From positions 13,786 to 23,719 of the forward strand of contig DHTR01000045.1 in the NCBI GenBank assembly GCA_002408725.1: DNA of 9,934 nt, written 5' to 3'. Below, piece after piece: positions 1 through 7,170 of this stretch. This DNA is from Pelotomaculum sp. UBA5255 (GTDB lineage Bacteria > Bacillota > Desulfotomaculia > Desulfotomaculales > Pelotomaculaceae). Under the pieces are notes generated by a model. The model ran no database searches and was not told the origin of the DNA. It saw nothing but the letters and a program-made list of their open reading frames with translations. The stretch's first letter is position 1. Each line of letters begins with the position of its first letter. A program made the translations under genes and the position numbers.

Positions 1-243
1 TACAAAAAAAAGATTTGCCAACTCCCGTATGTTATACAACCAGTCCATCGCTGAATTAGTGCCGGAACCGTGAAAAAGCAATAAAGGGGGATTTTTACGG
101 TTGCCCGAGATAATAACATGCGTTGTTCCATACAGAGTATCGATATCCAGTTCTTCCTTATCAACACCCCATAATTCAAGCAGCCTGTCGTAAGACTCAT
201 AAACGAAACGCTTTCCTTCAAGGCTTCTAAATCTTTTTACTAT
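1..243 (-). CDS. alpha/beta hydrolase, N-terminal 81 codons (runs off the left edge)
   Basis: Reading left from 243, the frame is open to the window edge. It contains the segment LDIDTLYGTTHVIISG followed by PPLLLFHGSGTNSAMDW. HGSG is the oxyanion-hole motif at the end of strand 3 of alpha/beta hydrolases, and the leader with YESYDRLLELWGVD is typical of a Firmicute alpha/beta hydrolase group. The catalytic Ser, Asp and His lie outside the window, so the substrate is unknown. The start is odd: an in-frame TAA is followed by AAGGAG (253-258), nine bases, then ATA (241-243), where relatives would have the initiator Met. No ATG, GTG or TTG occurs between the stop and the conserved sequence. I place the start at the ATA; CTG at 250-252 directly abuts the ribosome site and is less likely. 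A mutated start or a sequencing error is possible. Confidence 0.75.
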   Translation of the reverse strand, partial: MVKRFRSLEGKRFVYESYDRLLELWGVDKEELDIDTLYGTTHVIISGNRKNPPLLLFHGSGTNSAMDWLYNIRELANLFFV

Positions 244-279
244 TTTGCACAGCTCCTTTTATAGAACTCCAATATAAAC

Positions 280-305
280 AAAAAACGCCCACTCCGACTT
301 GGGCG
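280..305 (-). terminator. Rho-independent terminator after the PEP-utilising enzyme gene
   Basis: On the minus strand CGCCCA (300-305) pairs with TGGGCG (286-291) across an 8-base loop and is followed directly by six T. It lies 125 bp past the stop of the 431-3058 gene and ahead of the hydrolase gene, so it should end the enzyme transcript and insulate the hydrolase. The remaining gene-free bases between 244 and 430 are AT-rich and contain no convincing promoter hexamer pair. Confidence 0.75.
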
Positions 306-430
306 GCCGTCACTAAATATTATTTAATAAATATTTCAACTAATTTGGTTAAGCTCCTCTTTATGGCACCCCAAATGTAGAATTATTTGTTGAATTACCT
401 ATTTCAAGTACTGAACAATTAAATGCGAAC

Positions 431-3058
431 TTACAGATACACCCTCCCCTCGTCGCCGTCGACGGTAATCAACTGACTGTCCTTTATTATCTTCATCACA
501 CCAGGTATGTTTACGACCGCGGGGATGCCGTATTCGCGGGCTACAATGGCTCCGTGGGACAGCGACCCTCCCGCCTCCATAACAATAGCGCAGGCCTTCA
601 AGAACAGGGGCGTCCAGCCCGGGTCGGTTGACGGGGCTACCAGCACGTCTCCTTCCTGCAGTTTTTTTCCTCCGTCAGGATGACAAACCAATTTTGCCGC
701 TCCGGAAGCCTTCCCCGCAGCCACTCCCATACCCTCCAGTGTGTTGCCCGGGCCGGGAGCGGCGGGCTCCGCAAACAGGGGGACTTCATCGATAATTAAG
801 TCGGGGGGTGAGAGCGCCTCCATTTCTTTTCTTAAAACCTTCCGTTCCGCCACCATAACGTCCAGTCCTCTGCCGCTCCATTCTCCACGCAGTATAGAAA
901 ATATTTCACTCAAGGCACAGTGGTATATATCGTTCGATTCGGCGAGGATACCTTTTCCCGCTAACCGGCGCCCGATTTCCTGGAAAACCAAACGCAGATC
1001 AAATATCTGTATTTTGACCAGCACGGATTTGCCCTTTTCCCTGAGTTCCGCGCCTTTGACGGCCTGTTTTAACAGATAGTTAACCAATCCACGGCTGTAA
1101 AAGGGGACTCTTTGCCTTATTTCTCGCCAGATCTGATCGGCTTTTTCCTTTTGCCTGGCCTTTATCTTACCTAAATCAGCACTTTCCATAGTACTCCTGA
1201 CTACATGCAAGAGGTAAGAAGGGTCTTCCCGCCAGCAAGGGTTGATCATGTCCATTTCATAAACTCCCCGGTGCCCGTATTCGGCCAGGAAATTACGCAG
1301 CGACTGCTTGAACCTGGATTCCCCCGGCAGCTCCTTTTCCCACTGGAGGGGATGAAAAGGCACGGCGGATAAGAACCCCCGGGCGGAGGCGTCACCCCGG
1401 GCGACTTCAGCCAGTTCCACCAGGCGGTAGCCCTGCTCCGCGCTGGTAATGTCCCCCTTCCCCGTCATCAGGGCGTTGGCGTAAGCTTTCCCTTTACCCG
1501 GAAAATATTTTTCCAGCACTTTTACCAAAGGACTTATATCACCGCCGCGGACAAAAGATAGAAACACCGGCCAGTATTGCCCGAAAGCGCTTTTTATTTC
1601 AAAAATCCTATTTATTAACTCTCTTTCATCCAGGCTTTTTAAATCCTCTTTTAACAGTGTATCTGTAAGGCTTTCAACCCTGGCAAAGTGTTTCGGTGCT
1701 TTTTTGGTGTTTTTCATTACAGTAAAAACAAGTTTTAGTATGCGCCCGATTCTTTTTATTCCTTTAATTCCCCGGTAAGGTCTTTTTTCGTTAATCTTGA
1801 TTTCCTGTTGGAATCCCCCGCCGTATTCGTTTATCTGCCCGGGCTTAATACCGAAAGCGTCATAATTGATCCATTGAACAAGGGAAAGGTTCCAATAGGC
1901 CCGGCCTTGATATAACCTCTGGATCTTTAGTCCCGCGGGTATTTTAGGAATCTGCTTGGTTCCTGCCATGAGATAATTCCAGAGGCTCCAGTTGAGCGTT
2001 GACATGACCATGGGAAAGGCATCCTTTAAGTTTGCATTGGACCAAAAGTCAGGCTGGCTTTTGAGCTCGTCAAAAGTGTACCTGGGTCTCGCCGTCACCG
2101 GTCTGGCCTGGACCAGGGCGAAATCCTTGCCGTCAAATACCCACTCGATGTCCTGGTGCTGTTCCCCGCGGCCGAGGGTGTCAAAGGCCCGCTGAATAAG
2201 CAGACCAAGTCTGCGAATGTTATCATCGCTTAAGACCTGTCCCGCCGCTAACCCGGCAGACTCGACAAACTCCGTACCGCCGGATGCCCTCGCAATGGTC
2301 TTTCCCTCTTTGCGGCCGATCTTTTTTTCCGGCGTTTCACCCCAATAGTCCAGACGATATTCGTCCGGCTCTACGACGCCGCTGACCACGCTTTCCCCCA
2401 AACCGAAATTGGCGTTTATCAGCACGACATCTTCCCGGCCCGTGCGGGGGTCGCAGGTAAAGCCGACTCCGGCAGCCTCGGCCACCACCATCACCATGAT
2501 TACCACAGCCTGGCCCACCTCGTTATCTTTAAAGTTCATTTTTCGCCGGTAAGCTACTGCCCGCGGTGACCATAAGGAGGCGTAGCATTCTTTAATGGCG
2601 GACAGGATGCTGTCCATCCCCCGGATATTTAAGAAAGACTCGTGGATGCCGGCAAAAGACGCCCCGGCGGAGTCCTCGGCGGAGGCCGAAGACCTGACTG
2701 CCAGTTGTTTATCAAGTATTCCGTGGTTTTTAAGACTGGAGATTAACTCTTCCTGAATATACCCGGGGATATGGCCAGCCCTGAATTTTTCTCCGATCAG
2801 GGAAAGTTTTTGCTCAATCTCCTTCTCTGCAATATTACTGATAGTCACACTCCGGGTGATATCCCCCAAGGATTCAAACAGGTTGTTTTCTTCAATGAAA
2901 CTCTGGTAAGCTTCGACTGTAAGGACTCCCCCGGAGGGAATATTGAACCCGTACCGCTCGAGATTGCCCAGGTTCCACCCCTTTCCCCCGGCACACTCCA
3001 CCCCTGCCCTACATGCCTCGGACCAGCTGAAGAAGAAAACTCCGCGGCTCGTTTTCAT
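431..3058 (-). CDS. PEP-utilising phosphotransferase, rifampicin phosphotransferase-like architecture
   Basis: This 875-residue cytoplasmic enzyme belongs to the PEP synthase/PPDK superfamily, in which ATP phosphorylates a swivelling His. Residues 1-320 form the ATP-grasp domain: GGKG (24-27), AVRSSASAED around Arg122, CDPRTGRE (202-209), DIEW with Glu305, and Arg319 in LVQARPVT. Residues about 325-750 form a poorly conserved middle domain. Residues about 775-875 form the phosphohistidine domain, with TDPGWTPLF and GGSLSHGAIVARE, His835 being the phosphoryl carrier. True PEP synthase continues into a PEP/pyruvate-binding barrel; this protein ends after the His domain. That order (ATP, middle, His) and the length near 870 match rifampicin phosphotransferase (about 867 in Listeria). 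The middle domain sets substrate choice, so rifampicin as substrate is only a possibility. The start is ATG at 3058 behind GGGGAGAGG. A TetR gene and a shared operator lie upstream, suggesting induction by a small molecule. Confidence 0.85.
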   Translation of the reverse strand: MKTSRGVFFFSWSEACRAGVECAGGKGWNLGNLERYGFNIPSGGVLTVEAYQSFIEENNLFESLGDITRSVTISNIAEKEIEQKLSLIGEKFRAGHIPGYIQEELISSLKNHGILDKQLAVRSSASAEDSAGASFAGIHESFLNIRGMDSILSAIKECYASLWSPRAVAYRRKMNFKDNEVGQAVVIMVMVVAEAAGVGFTCDPRTGREDVVLINANFGLGESVVSGVVEPDEYRLDYWGETPEKKIGRKEGKTIARASGGTEFVESAGLAAGQVLSDDNIRRLGLLIQRAFDTLGRGEQHQDIEWVFDGKDFALVQARPVTARPRYTFDELKSQPDFWSNANLKDAFPMVMSTLNWSLWNYLMAGTKQIPKIPAGLKIQRLYQGRAYWNLSLVQWINYDAFGIKPGQINEYGGGFQQEIKINEKRPYRGIKGIKRIGRILKLVFTVMKNTKKAPKHFARVESLTDTLLKEDLKSLDERELINRIFEIKSAFGQYWPVFLSFVRGGDISPLVKVLEKYFPGKGKAYANALMTGKGDITSAEQGYRLVELAEVARGDASARGFLSAVPFHPLQWEKELPGESRFKQSLRNFLAEYGHRGVYEMDMINPCWREDPSYLLHVVRSTMESADLGKIKARQKEKADQIWREIRQRVPFYSRGLVNYLLKQAVKGAELREKGKSVLVKIQIFDLRLVFQEIGRRLAGKGILAESNDIYHCALSEIFSILRGEWSGRGLDVMVAERKVLRKEMEALSPPDLIIDEVPLFAEPAAPGPGNTLEGMGVAAGKASGAAKLVCHPDGGKKLQEGDVLVAPSTDPGWTPLFLKACAIVMEAGGSLSHGAIVAREYGIPAVVNIPGVMKIIKDSQLITVDGDEGRVYL

Positions 3059-3096
3059 GGATATCCTCTCCCCTGATTATCTTATACACCGCATAT

Positions 3097-3121
3097 TTAC
3101 ATACTGACCGTCCGGTCTAAT
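3097..3121 (-). promoter_or_regulatory. Operator ahead of the PEP-utilising enzyme gene
   Basis: The inverted repeat GACCG-TC-CGGTC (3106-3117) sits in a 25-bp stretch that recurs ahead of the neighbouring TetR gene with a single mismatch (position 3105). It lies 39 bases upstream of the enzyme start, inside the 79-bp gap between the two genes. The minus-strand TATATT just upstream could be a -10, although no good -35 is visible. A TetR-family site is the natural reading: dimeric regulators of this family bind short palindromes at promoters. Confidence 0.8.
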
Positions 3122-3137
3122 ATATATGAAAAAAAAT

Positions 3138-3737
3138 TTATGCCCCGCTCCCGGTACTTAAACCTTGCAATAACAATGTAGTTGCTTTGCGATACAAGAC
3201 TTTACTAACTTCTTTATCCATCATGTATGAAGAATAGCGGCTTAATCCTGAATAAAAACAACTAATAATAAAGGTCAATTCAAACAGATTTTCATTCTTG
3301 AACTCGCTGCTGGCTATCCCCTCTGAGATAAATCTTTTGATGTTATCAAAGGATTTATTGACAATAGCTATAAATTTTTTTCCGGCATCCGAGTCCATTC
3401 CCACTTTGCCGATAAACTCTCTTTCGGCTGAGTTCAGCGGCCTTTCAATACCGGAAATGAAATTACCGTAAGCATAAAGTTTCTCGGTAACGGTTTCACA
3501 ATGGGAAAATATTTCATCCAGCTGCTCCCACCATTCATTAAAGGTTTGTTCTTCAAGGTAAAGGAACAGATCTTCCTTGCTTTTGAAATGGTAGTACAGG
3601 TTCCCTTTACTGCATCCCGCTGCGTCGCATATATCTTGAATGGAGGTTACAGCGTATCCCTTCCGGGAAAATAAGGTTTTAGCCTTGTCAGCGATATTCT
3701 TCTTGGTCTGCTCTCCCTCGTACCTGCGCTTATTCAT
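3138..3737 (-). CDS. TetR/AcrR-family transcriptional regulator
   Basis: The 199-residue product has the usual TetR size. The N-terminal DNA-binding domain covers residues 10-58, with the helix-turn-helix TSIQDICDAAGCSKGNLYYH (31-50) followed by the family hallmark FKSKEDLF. Residues about 65-195 are the variable all-helical ligand-binding and dimer domain, so the inducer cannot be read from sequence. The start is ATG at 3737 with AAAGGAG eight bases ahead. The matching operators before this gene and before the 431-3058 gene point to autorepression plus repression of the enzyme, relieved by a ligand that may be the enzyme's substrate. The regulatory link is inferred from the sites; family membership is secure. 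Confidence 0.93.
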   Translation of the reverse strand: MNKRRYEGEQTKKNIADKAKTLFSRKGYAVTSIQDICDAAGCSKGNLYYHFKSKEDLFLYLEEQTFNEWWEQLDEIFSHCETVTEKLYAYGNFISGIERPLNSAEREFIGKVGMDSDAGKKFIAIVNKSFDNIKRFISEGIASSEFKNENLFELTFIISCFYSGLSRYSSYMMDKEVSKVLYRKATTLLLQGLSTGSGA

Positions 3738-3756
3738 GACCTTCTCCTTTATGACA

Positions 3757-3781
3757 TTACATACCGACCGTCCGGTCTAAT
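3757..3781 (-). promoter_or_regulatory. Autoregulatory operator of the TetR gene
   Basis: GACCG-TC-CGGTC at 3766-3777 lies within 25 bases that match the 3097-3121 copy except at 3765. It begins 20 bases upstream of the TetR start and covers the predicted transcription start (near 3778) of the promoter at 3785-3813. Bound repressor there would block initiation. Confidence 0.82.
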
Positions 3782-3784
3782 CTT

Positions 3785-3813
3785 AGTATAAAAAATTTTA
3801 CCTGGTTTAGCAA
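3785..3813 (-). promoter_or_regulatory. Sigma-A type promoter of the TetR gene
   Basis: On the minus strand TTGCTA (3808-3813), a 17-bp spacer and TATACT (3785-3790) form a good vegetative promoter pointing at the TetR start. The expected start of transcription falls inside the operator, which fits autorepression. Confidence 0.65.
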
Positions 3814-3904
3814 GTCTTTTTCACCGGGTTTACATTGGCATAAATCGTAACAATAGATGTAAGCATAATCTTATTGCAGTTACGGAATGCCCCTGACATA
3901 ACAA

Positions 3905-4039
3905 TCACCTAATAAACTTGTCATACCGATCTATCTCATCAGGATCTATTCCGGTTGTTTCTATAGCGTCTCTTTGTAAAAAGAAGTTACACCACTTGCA
4001 AATATTTTTTCTTCCACTCGATAACCTCCCGAAATAATT
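3905..4039 (-). pseudogene. Possible remnant of a small Cys-pair protein, no start codon
   Basis: A minus-strand frame between a TAA (4040-4042) and a TGA (3905-3907) reads ...ICKWCNFFLQRDAIETTG followed by IDPDEIDRYDKFIR. It has a CxxC pair, an acidic tail and protein-like composition, but no ATG, GTG or TTG start. A GGGAGG ribosome-like site lies at the right place, but the GTG behind it (around 4019) opens a different frame that stops after 18 codons. This could be a frameshifted or 5'-truncated small gene, or chance. I do not recognise a family. Confidence 0.25.
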
Positions 4040-4049
4040 TTATCTCGCG

Positions 4050-4973
4050 CTATTCGACCACTGCCCATGCAAAGTGCAAATGCTCACATGCGTAATAACC
4101 GTCCTTCCGCCCCCGGAAATAAAGTTCCTGGATGTCGGACGGGCTTAAGTCCTCCTGGAGACGTAATCCCAGGCGGGCCAGGTCGGCGGCGAGGGCTGAA
4201 GGGTCAAAACCCGTTATCATCGGCTCACCCGCGTTCTGCCGCGCGTCCCTTATCGTAGTTTTCACGCGTTTAGCCGCTTTTTCGGGAACAAACGCGTCTG
4301 TATCAAGGTAATCGAAAATGATTGCGCTGCCCGCGGGGACAATATTGGCGATATCATGCAGTGTGGTAAATATAGCATCGCGGGTTAGGTAATAGGTGAC
4401 ACCCAGCCAGCTAAAGAAGCTAAGTGCCTGCGGGTTATACGATGAGCGTCTTAGTACCTCTGCCAGGCTCTCTTGCTCAAAATCCACCGGAACAAAGTGA
4501 AGTTGTGCCGGCAGTTTCCAGCCAGCATCAGCGATGCGTTGGCGTTTAAAGGCTTGCGTGACGGGATGGTCAACCTCGAACACCTGAAGTTTCTCCAACA
4601 TCGCCGGGCAACGAAACGCAAAGGTATCAAAACCCGCTCCGAGGATCACATACTGCCGCACACCATGCCGAACAGCCTTCTCCAGGCTGTCTTCCGAGTA
4701 CCGCGAACGGCTAAGCGTCATGGATGGGCCCGGTGTAATTGTTTGCAACGCCCACGCTATCGCAGCCGCCCGGTCAGGAAGCGACGCTGCGCGTTCGGGA
4801 TCATACAGCCTGGGAGCCTGCGAACAGGCGTTTTCGAAAAACGAGCGTTCATCCTCCGTAAACAAATGACAGGCCAGAAAATCATCAAATATCTTTGGGA
4901 TTTCATGCATGGCATGGTAAGCGCGATAGTAAGCCATTAACGTTGCAGTAAAGCTGGCTCTCTTCTCTTCCAT
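4050..4973 (-). CDS. LCM/TIGR00027-type SAM-dependent methyltransferase, copy 1
   Basis: This predicted class I methyltransferase has 307 residues. Counting from the ATG at 4973, motif I is YVILGAGFDTFAF (108-120, binds SAM), the acidic end of strand 2 is EVDHP (133-137), the post-II motif is DFE (164-166), followed by SWLGVTYYLTRDAI and IIFDYLD. An upstream SRSRYSED carries the Arg expected to contact the SAM carboxylate. These are marks of the leucine carboxyl methyltransferase-like family (PF04072/TIGR00027). The acceptor is unknown; relatives act on carboxyl groups of proteins or metabolites. An in-frame GTG at 4982 is rejected as the start because it lies inside the AGAGGTG ribosome site; the ATG at 4973 aligns with copies 2 and 3. 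It follows copy 2 by 57 bp and is probably cotranscribed with it. Its ends resemble copy 3 and its middle copy 2. Confidence 0.9.
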   Translation of the reverse strand: MEEKRASFTATLMAYYRAYHAMHEIPKIFDDFLACHLFTEDERSFFENACSQAPRLYDPERAASLPDRAAAIAWALQTITPGPSMTLSRSRYSEDSLEKAVRHGVRQYVILGAGFDTFAFRCPAMLEKLQVFEVDHPVTQAFKRQRIADAGWKLPAQLHFVPVDFEQESLAEVLRRSSYNPQALSFFSWLGVTYYLTRDAIFTTLHDIANIVPAGSAIIFDYLDTDAFVPEKAAKRVKTTIRDARQNAGEPMITGFDPSALAADLARLGLRLQEDLSPSDIQELYFRGRKDGYYACEHLHFAWAVVE

Positions 4974-5030
4974 ATTAAGCACCTCTTCTTTCCTTTTATT
5001 TGTTTGATTAACTAGTATATAGACTAATAG

Positions 5031-5954
5031 CTATTCGACCACTGCCCTGGCAAAGTGCAAATGCTCGCATGCGTGATAGCCGTCCGTGCGCCCCTTGAAA
5101 TAGCGTTCTTCGATTTCGGTTGGGCTTAAATTCTCTTGGAGATAAAAGCCCAAACCCGCCAGGTCGGCGGCGAGGGTTGAGGGGTCAAACCCCGTTATCA
5201 TCGGCTCACCCGCTATCTGCCGCGCGTCCCTTATCATCACCTGCACGCGTTTAGCAGCTTTCTCAGGGACAAACGCGTCGTTATCCAGGTAATCGAAAAT
5301 GACAGCGCTGCCCGCGGGAGCGATATCGGCTATGGCACGAAGCGTGGCAAATATAGCTTCGCGGGTTAAATAATATGTGACACCCAGCCAGCTAAAGAAG
5401 CTAAGTGCCTGCGGGTTATACGATGAGCGTGTTAGTACCTCTGCCAGGCTCTCCTGCTCAAAATCCACCGGAACAAAGTGAAGCTGTGCCGGCAGTTTCC
5501 AGCCCGCCTCAGCCATGCGCTGGCGTTTAAAAGCCTGCGTGACAGGATGGTCGACCTCGAAAACCTGAAGCTTCTCCAACATCTCCGGACGGCGAAACGC
5601 AAAGGTATCGAACCCCGCTCCAAGGATTACGTACTGCAGCACTCCCTGCCCAACAGCCTTGCCAAGGATATCTTCCGTGTACCTTGAACGGGTGACGGTC
5701 ATTGATGGACCCGGTGTAATTTTTTGTAGCGTCCAGGCTATCGCTGCCGCCCGGTCGGGGAGCGACGCGGCCCGTTCGGGATCGTATAACCTGGGAACCT
5801 GCGACCAGGCGTTTTCGAAGAATAAACGTTCATCCTCCTTAAAAAGATAATAGGCCAGAGAATCATCAAATATCTTGGGATTATCGTGCATGGCATGGTA
5901 GGCGCGCATGTAGGCCAGGCCCTGCGCTGTAAAGCTGGCTTTTTTTTCTTTCAC
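5031..5954 (-). CDS. LCM/TIGR00027-type SAM-dependent methyltransferase, copy 2
   Basis: This 307-residue paralogue of the flanking genes has the same motif series: RSRYTED (89-95), ILGAGFDTFAF (110-120), EVDHP (133-137), DFE (164-166), SWLGVTYYLTREAI and VIFDYLD. It starts at GTG (5954) behind GAGGAGGG with a nine-base gap, and the N-terminus MKEKKASFTA matches copy 3. Eight consecutive A span codons 3-5. Its closest match in residues 35-85 is copy 1 (LYDPERAASLPDRAAAIAW in both), but its first 25 and last 40 residues are the most divergent of the three (AQGLAYMRAYHAMHD; FYLQENLSPTEIEERYFKG). The 76-bp leader before the 56-bp block at 6045-6100 should carry its promoter. The acceptor substrate is unknown. 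Confidence 0.9.
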   Translation of the reverse strand: MKEKKASFTAQGLAYMRAYHAMHDNPKIFDDSLAYYLFKEDERLFFENAWSQVPRLYDPERAASLPDRAAAIAWTLQKITPGPSMTVTRSRYTEDILGKAVGQGVLQYVILGAGFDTFAFRRPEMLEKLQVFEVDHPVTQAFKRQRMAEAGWKLPAQLHFVPVDFEQESLAEVLTRSSYNPQALSFFSWLGVTYYLTREAIFATLRAIADIAPAGSAVIFDYLDNDAFVPEKAAKRVQVMIRDARQIAGEPMITGFDPSTLAADLAGLGFYLQENLSPTEIEERYFKGRTDGYHACEHLHFARAVVE

Positions 5955-6044
5955 TATAAAAAACCCTCCTCATCTGATTAATTGATAGCTTTGAAAAACG
6001 TCTTCGATAAAAAAATCAGCATGGTTAAACCTGCTGTATTAGAA

Positions 6045-6100
6045 ATATATTATATAAATTAGTAGAAATGGTAAATCGAACCTTGGGACATTGTACTTTT
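6045..6100 (-). repeat. 56-bp conserved block upstream of methyltransferase copy 2 (copy A)
   Basis: It matches 7171-7226 at 55 of 56 positions, the two copies lying 1126 bp apart. Read toward the methyltransferases it contains a perfect TATAAT (6049-6054) about 95 bases before the start codon, preceded by TTTACC at a short 15-bp spacing and, further up, AAAAGTACAATGTCCC. No canonical -35 is present. The likeliest role is a promoter with an activator or repressor site; a shared mobile-element end is the alternative. Confidence 0.7.
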
Positions 6101-6156
6101 GGTACGGTTCTCGTTTGTCGCATTCTTTATTAGGTTGCAGAACAACATGACTATAT

Positions 6157-7077
6157 TTATTCGACCAAGGCCCACGCAAAATGTGCATGCTCACACGCAC
6201 GATAGCCGTCCGTACGTCCCCGGAAGTAGCGTTCTTGGATGTCAGCTGGGCTCAAATCTTCATGGAGACGTAAACCTATACTTGCGAGTTCAGCAGTGAG
6301 TGACGGCGGGTCAAAACCCGTTATCATCGGCTCGCCCATCTGCCGCGCAGATTTTTGTATCATATCCACACGCCTGGCAACTCTGCCCGGGACAAACGCG
6401 TCGGTATCCATATAATCAAAAACAACCGTGCCCCCCGGGGGAGAGATGCCGGCGATAGCTCGTAATGTGGCGAATATCGCATCGCGGGTTAAATAATATG
6501 TGACGCCCAGCCAGCTAAAGAAGCCCGGGATCTTTGGGTCATACGGCGAGCGCATGAGCGCCTCCGCCAAGCTCTCTTTCTCGAAATCCACCGGAACGAA
6601 ATGTAATTGTTCCGGCTGCTCCCAGCCCGCTTGAGCGAGGCGATGAAATTTTACGGCTTGTGTGGCGGGATGGTCGACCTCAAACACCTGAAGCTTCTCC
6701 AACATCTCCGGGCGACGAAACGCGAAAGTATCCATCCCCGCCCCAAGGATCACATACTGCTGCACACCCTGCAGGACAGAGTTCTCGAGGCTGTCTTCCG
6801 AGTACCGTGAACGGCCGAGAATGAGAGATGGAGCCGCCAAAGCCTCCCGCATCATCCACCTCAGAGCCGTCGCCCGGTCAAGGCAAGACGCGGCGCGTGC
6901 GGAGTCGAATAACTTGAGGCTTTCCGCTATCTGATTTTCGATGCTTGCCCGCTCCTCCTCCTTAACCAAACGATGGGCCAGGAAGTCATCAAATATCTTT
7001 GGGGTTTCATGCATGGCATGGTACGCGCGATAGTAAGCCATTAACGTCGCAGTAAAGCTGGCTTTTTTTTCTTTCAT
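6157..7077 (-). CDS. LCM/TIGR00027-type SAM-dependent methyltransferase, copy 3
   Basis: At 306 residues this is the most divergent copy in residues 36-88 (HRLVKEEERASIENQIAESL and beyond) and around 235-245. The catalytic core is retained: GRSRYSEDSLE (88-98), ILGAGMDTFAF (110-120, with Met for Phe), EVDHP (133-137), DFE (164-166), SWLGVTYYLTRDAI and VVFDYMD. The start is ATG at 7077, six bases after GAGGAGG. An eight-A run sits at codons 3-5, as in copy 2. It is the first gene of the array and has its own copy of the 56-bp block; a 202-bp gap with the other copy follows, so copies 3 and 2+1 may be separate transcription units. Divergence outside the SAM pocket suggests a changed acceptor; this is inference. 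Confidence 0.9.
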   Translation of the reverse strand: MKEKKASFTATLMAYYRAYHAMHETPKIFDDFLAHRLVKEEERASIENQIAESLKLFDSARAASCLDRATALRWMMREALAAPSLILGRSRYSEDSLENSVLQGVQQYVILGAGMDTFAFRRPEMLEKLQVFEVDHPATQAVKFHRLAQAGWEQPEQLHFVPVDFEKESLAEALMRSPYDPKIPGFFSWLGVTYYLTRDAIFATLRAIAGISPPGGTVVFDYMDTDAFVPGRVARRVDMIQKSARQMGEPMITGFDPPSLTAELASIGLRLHEDLSPADIQERYFRGRTDGYRACEHAHFAWALVE

Positions 7078-7170
7078 CTAAATCCTCCTCATATGATTAG
7101 TTATCCGCTTTGAAAAAACTACACAAATACTAAAAAAAACAACATAGTTGTTAATACCTGCAGTCTCTGA

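Noticed and set aside
3800..3829. Hairpin before the TetR promoter (ACCCGGT/ACCAGGT, then A and T runs) as a terminator
   Set aside because: On the minus strand the stem has an A-C mismatch and a 16-base loop, and four A separate it from the T run; the T run is better explained as promoter spacer.
4473..4940. Plus-strand open frames across the methyltransferase and PEP-enzyme genes
   Set aside because: They are antisense shadows of well-supported minus-strand genes, basic and low in recognisable motifs; the equivalents in the paralogous copies differ in extent.
4974..4982. GTG start three codons upstream for methyltransferase copy 1
   Set aside because: The GTG is part of the AGAGGTG ribosome site, and the ATG at 4973 aligns with the starts of both paralogues.
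6070..6090. GGTTCGAT in the 56-bp block as a tRNA T-arm or attachment site
   Set aside because: The flanking bases do not form the 5-bp T stem and no acceptor or anticodon arm can be drawn.
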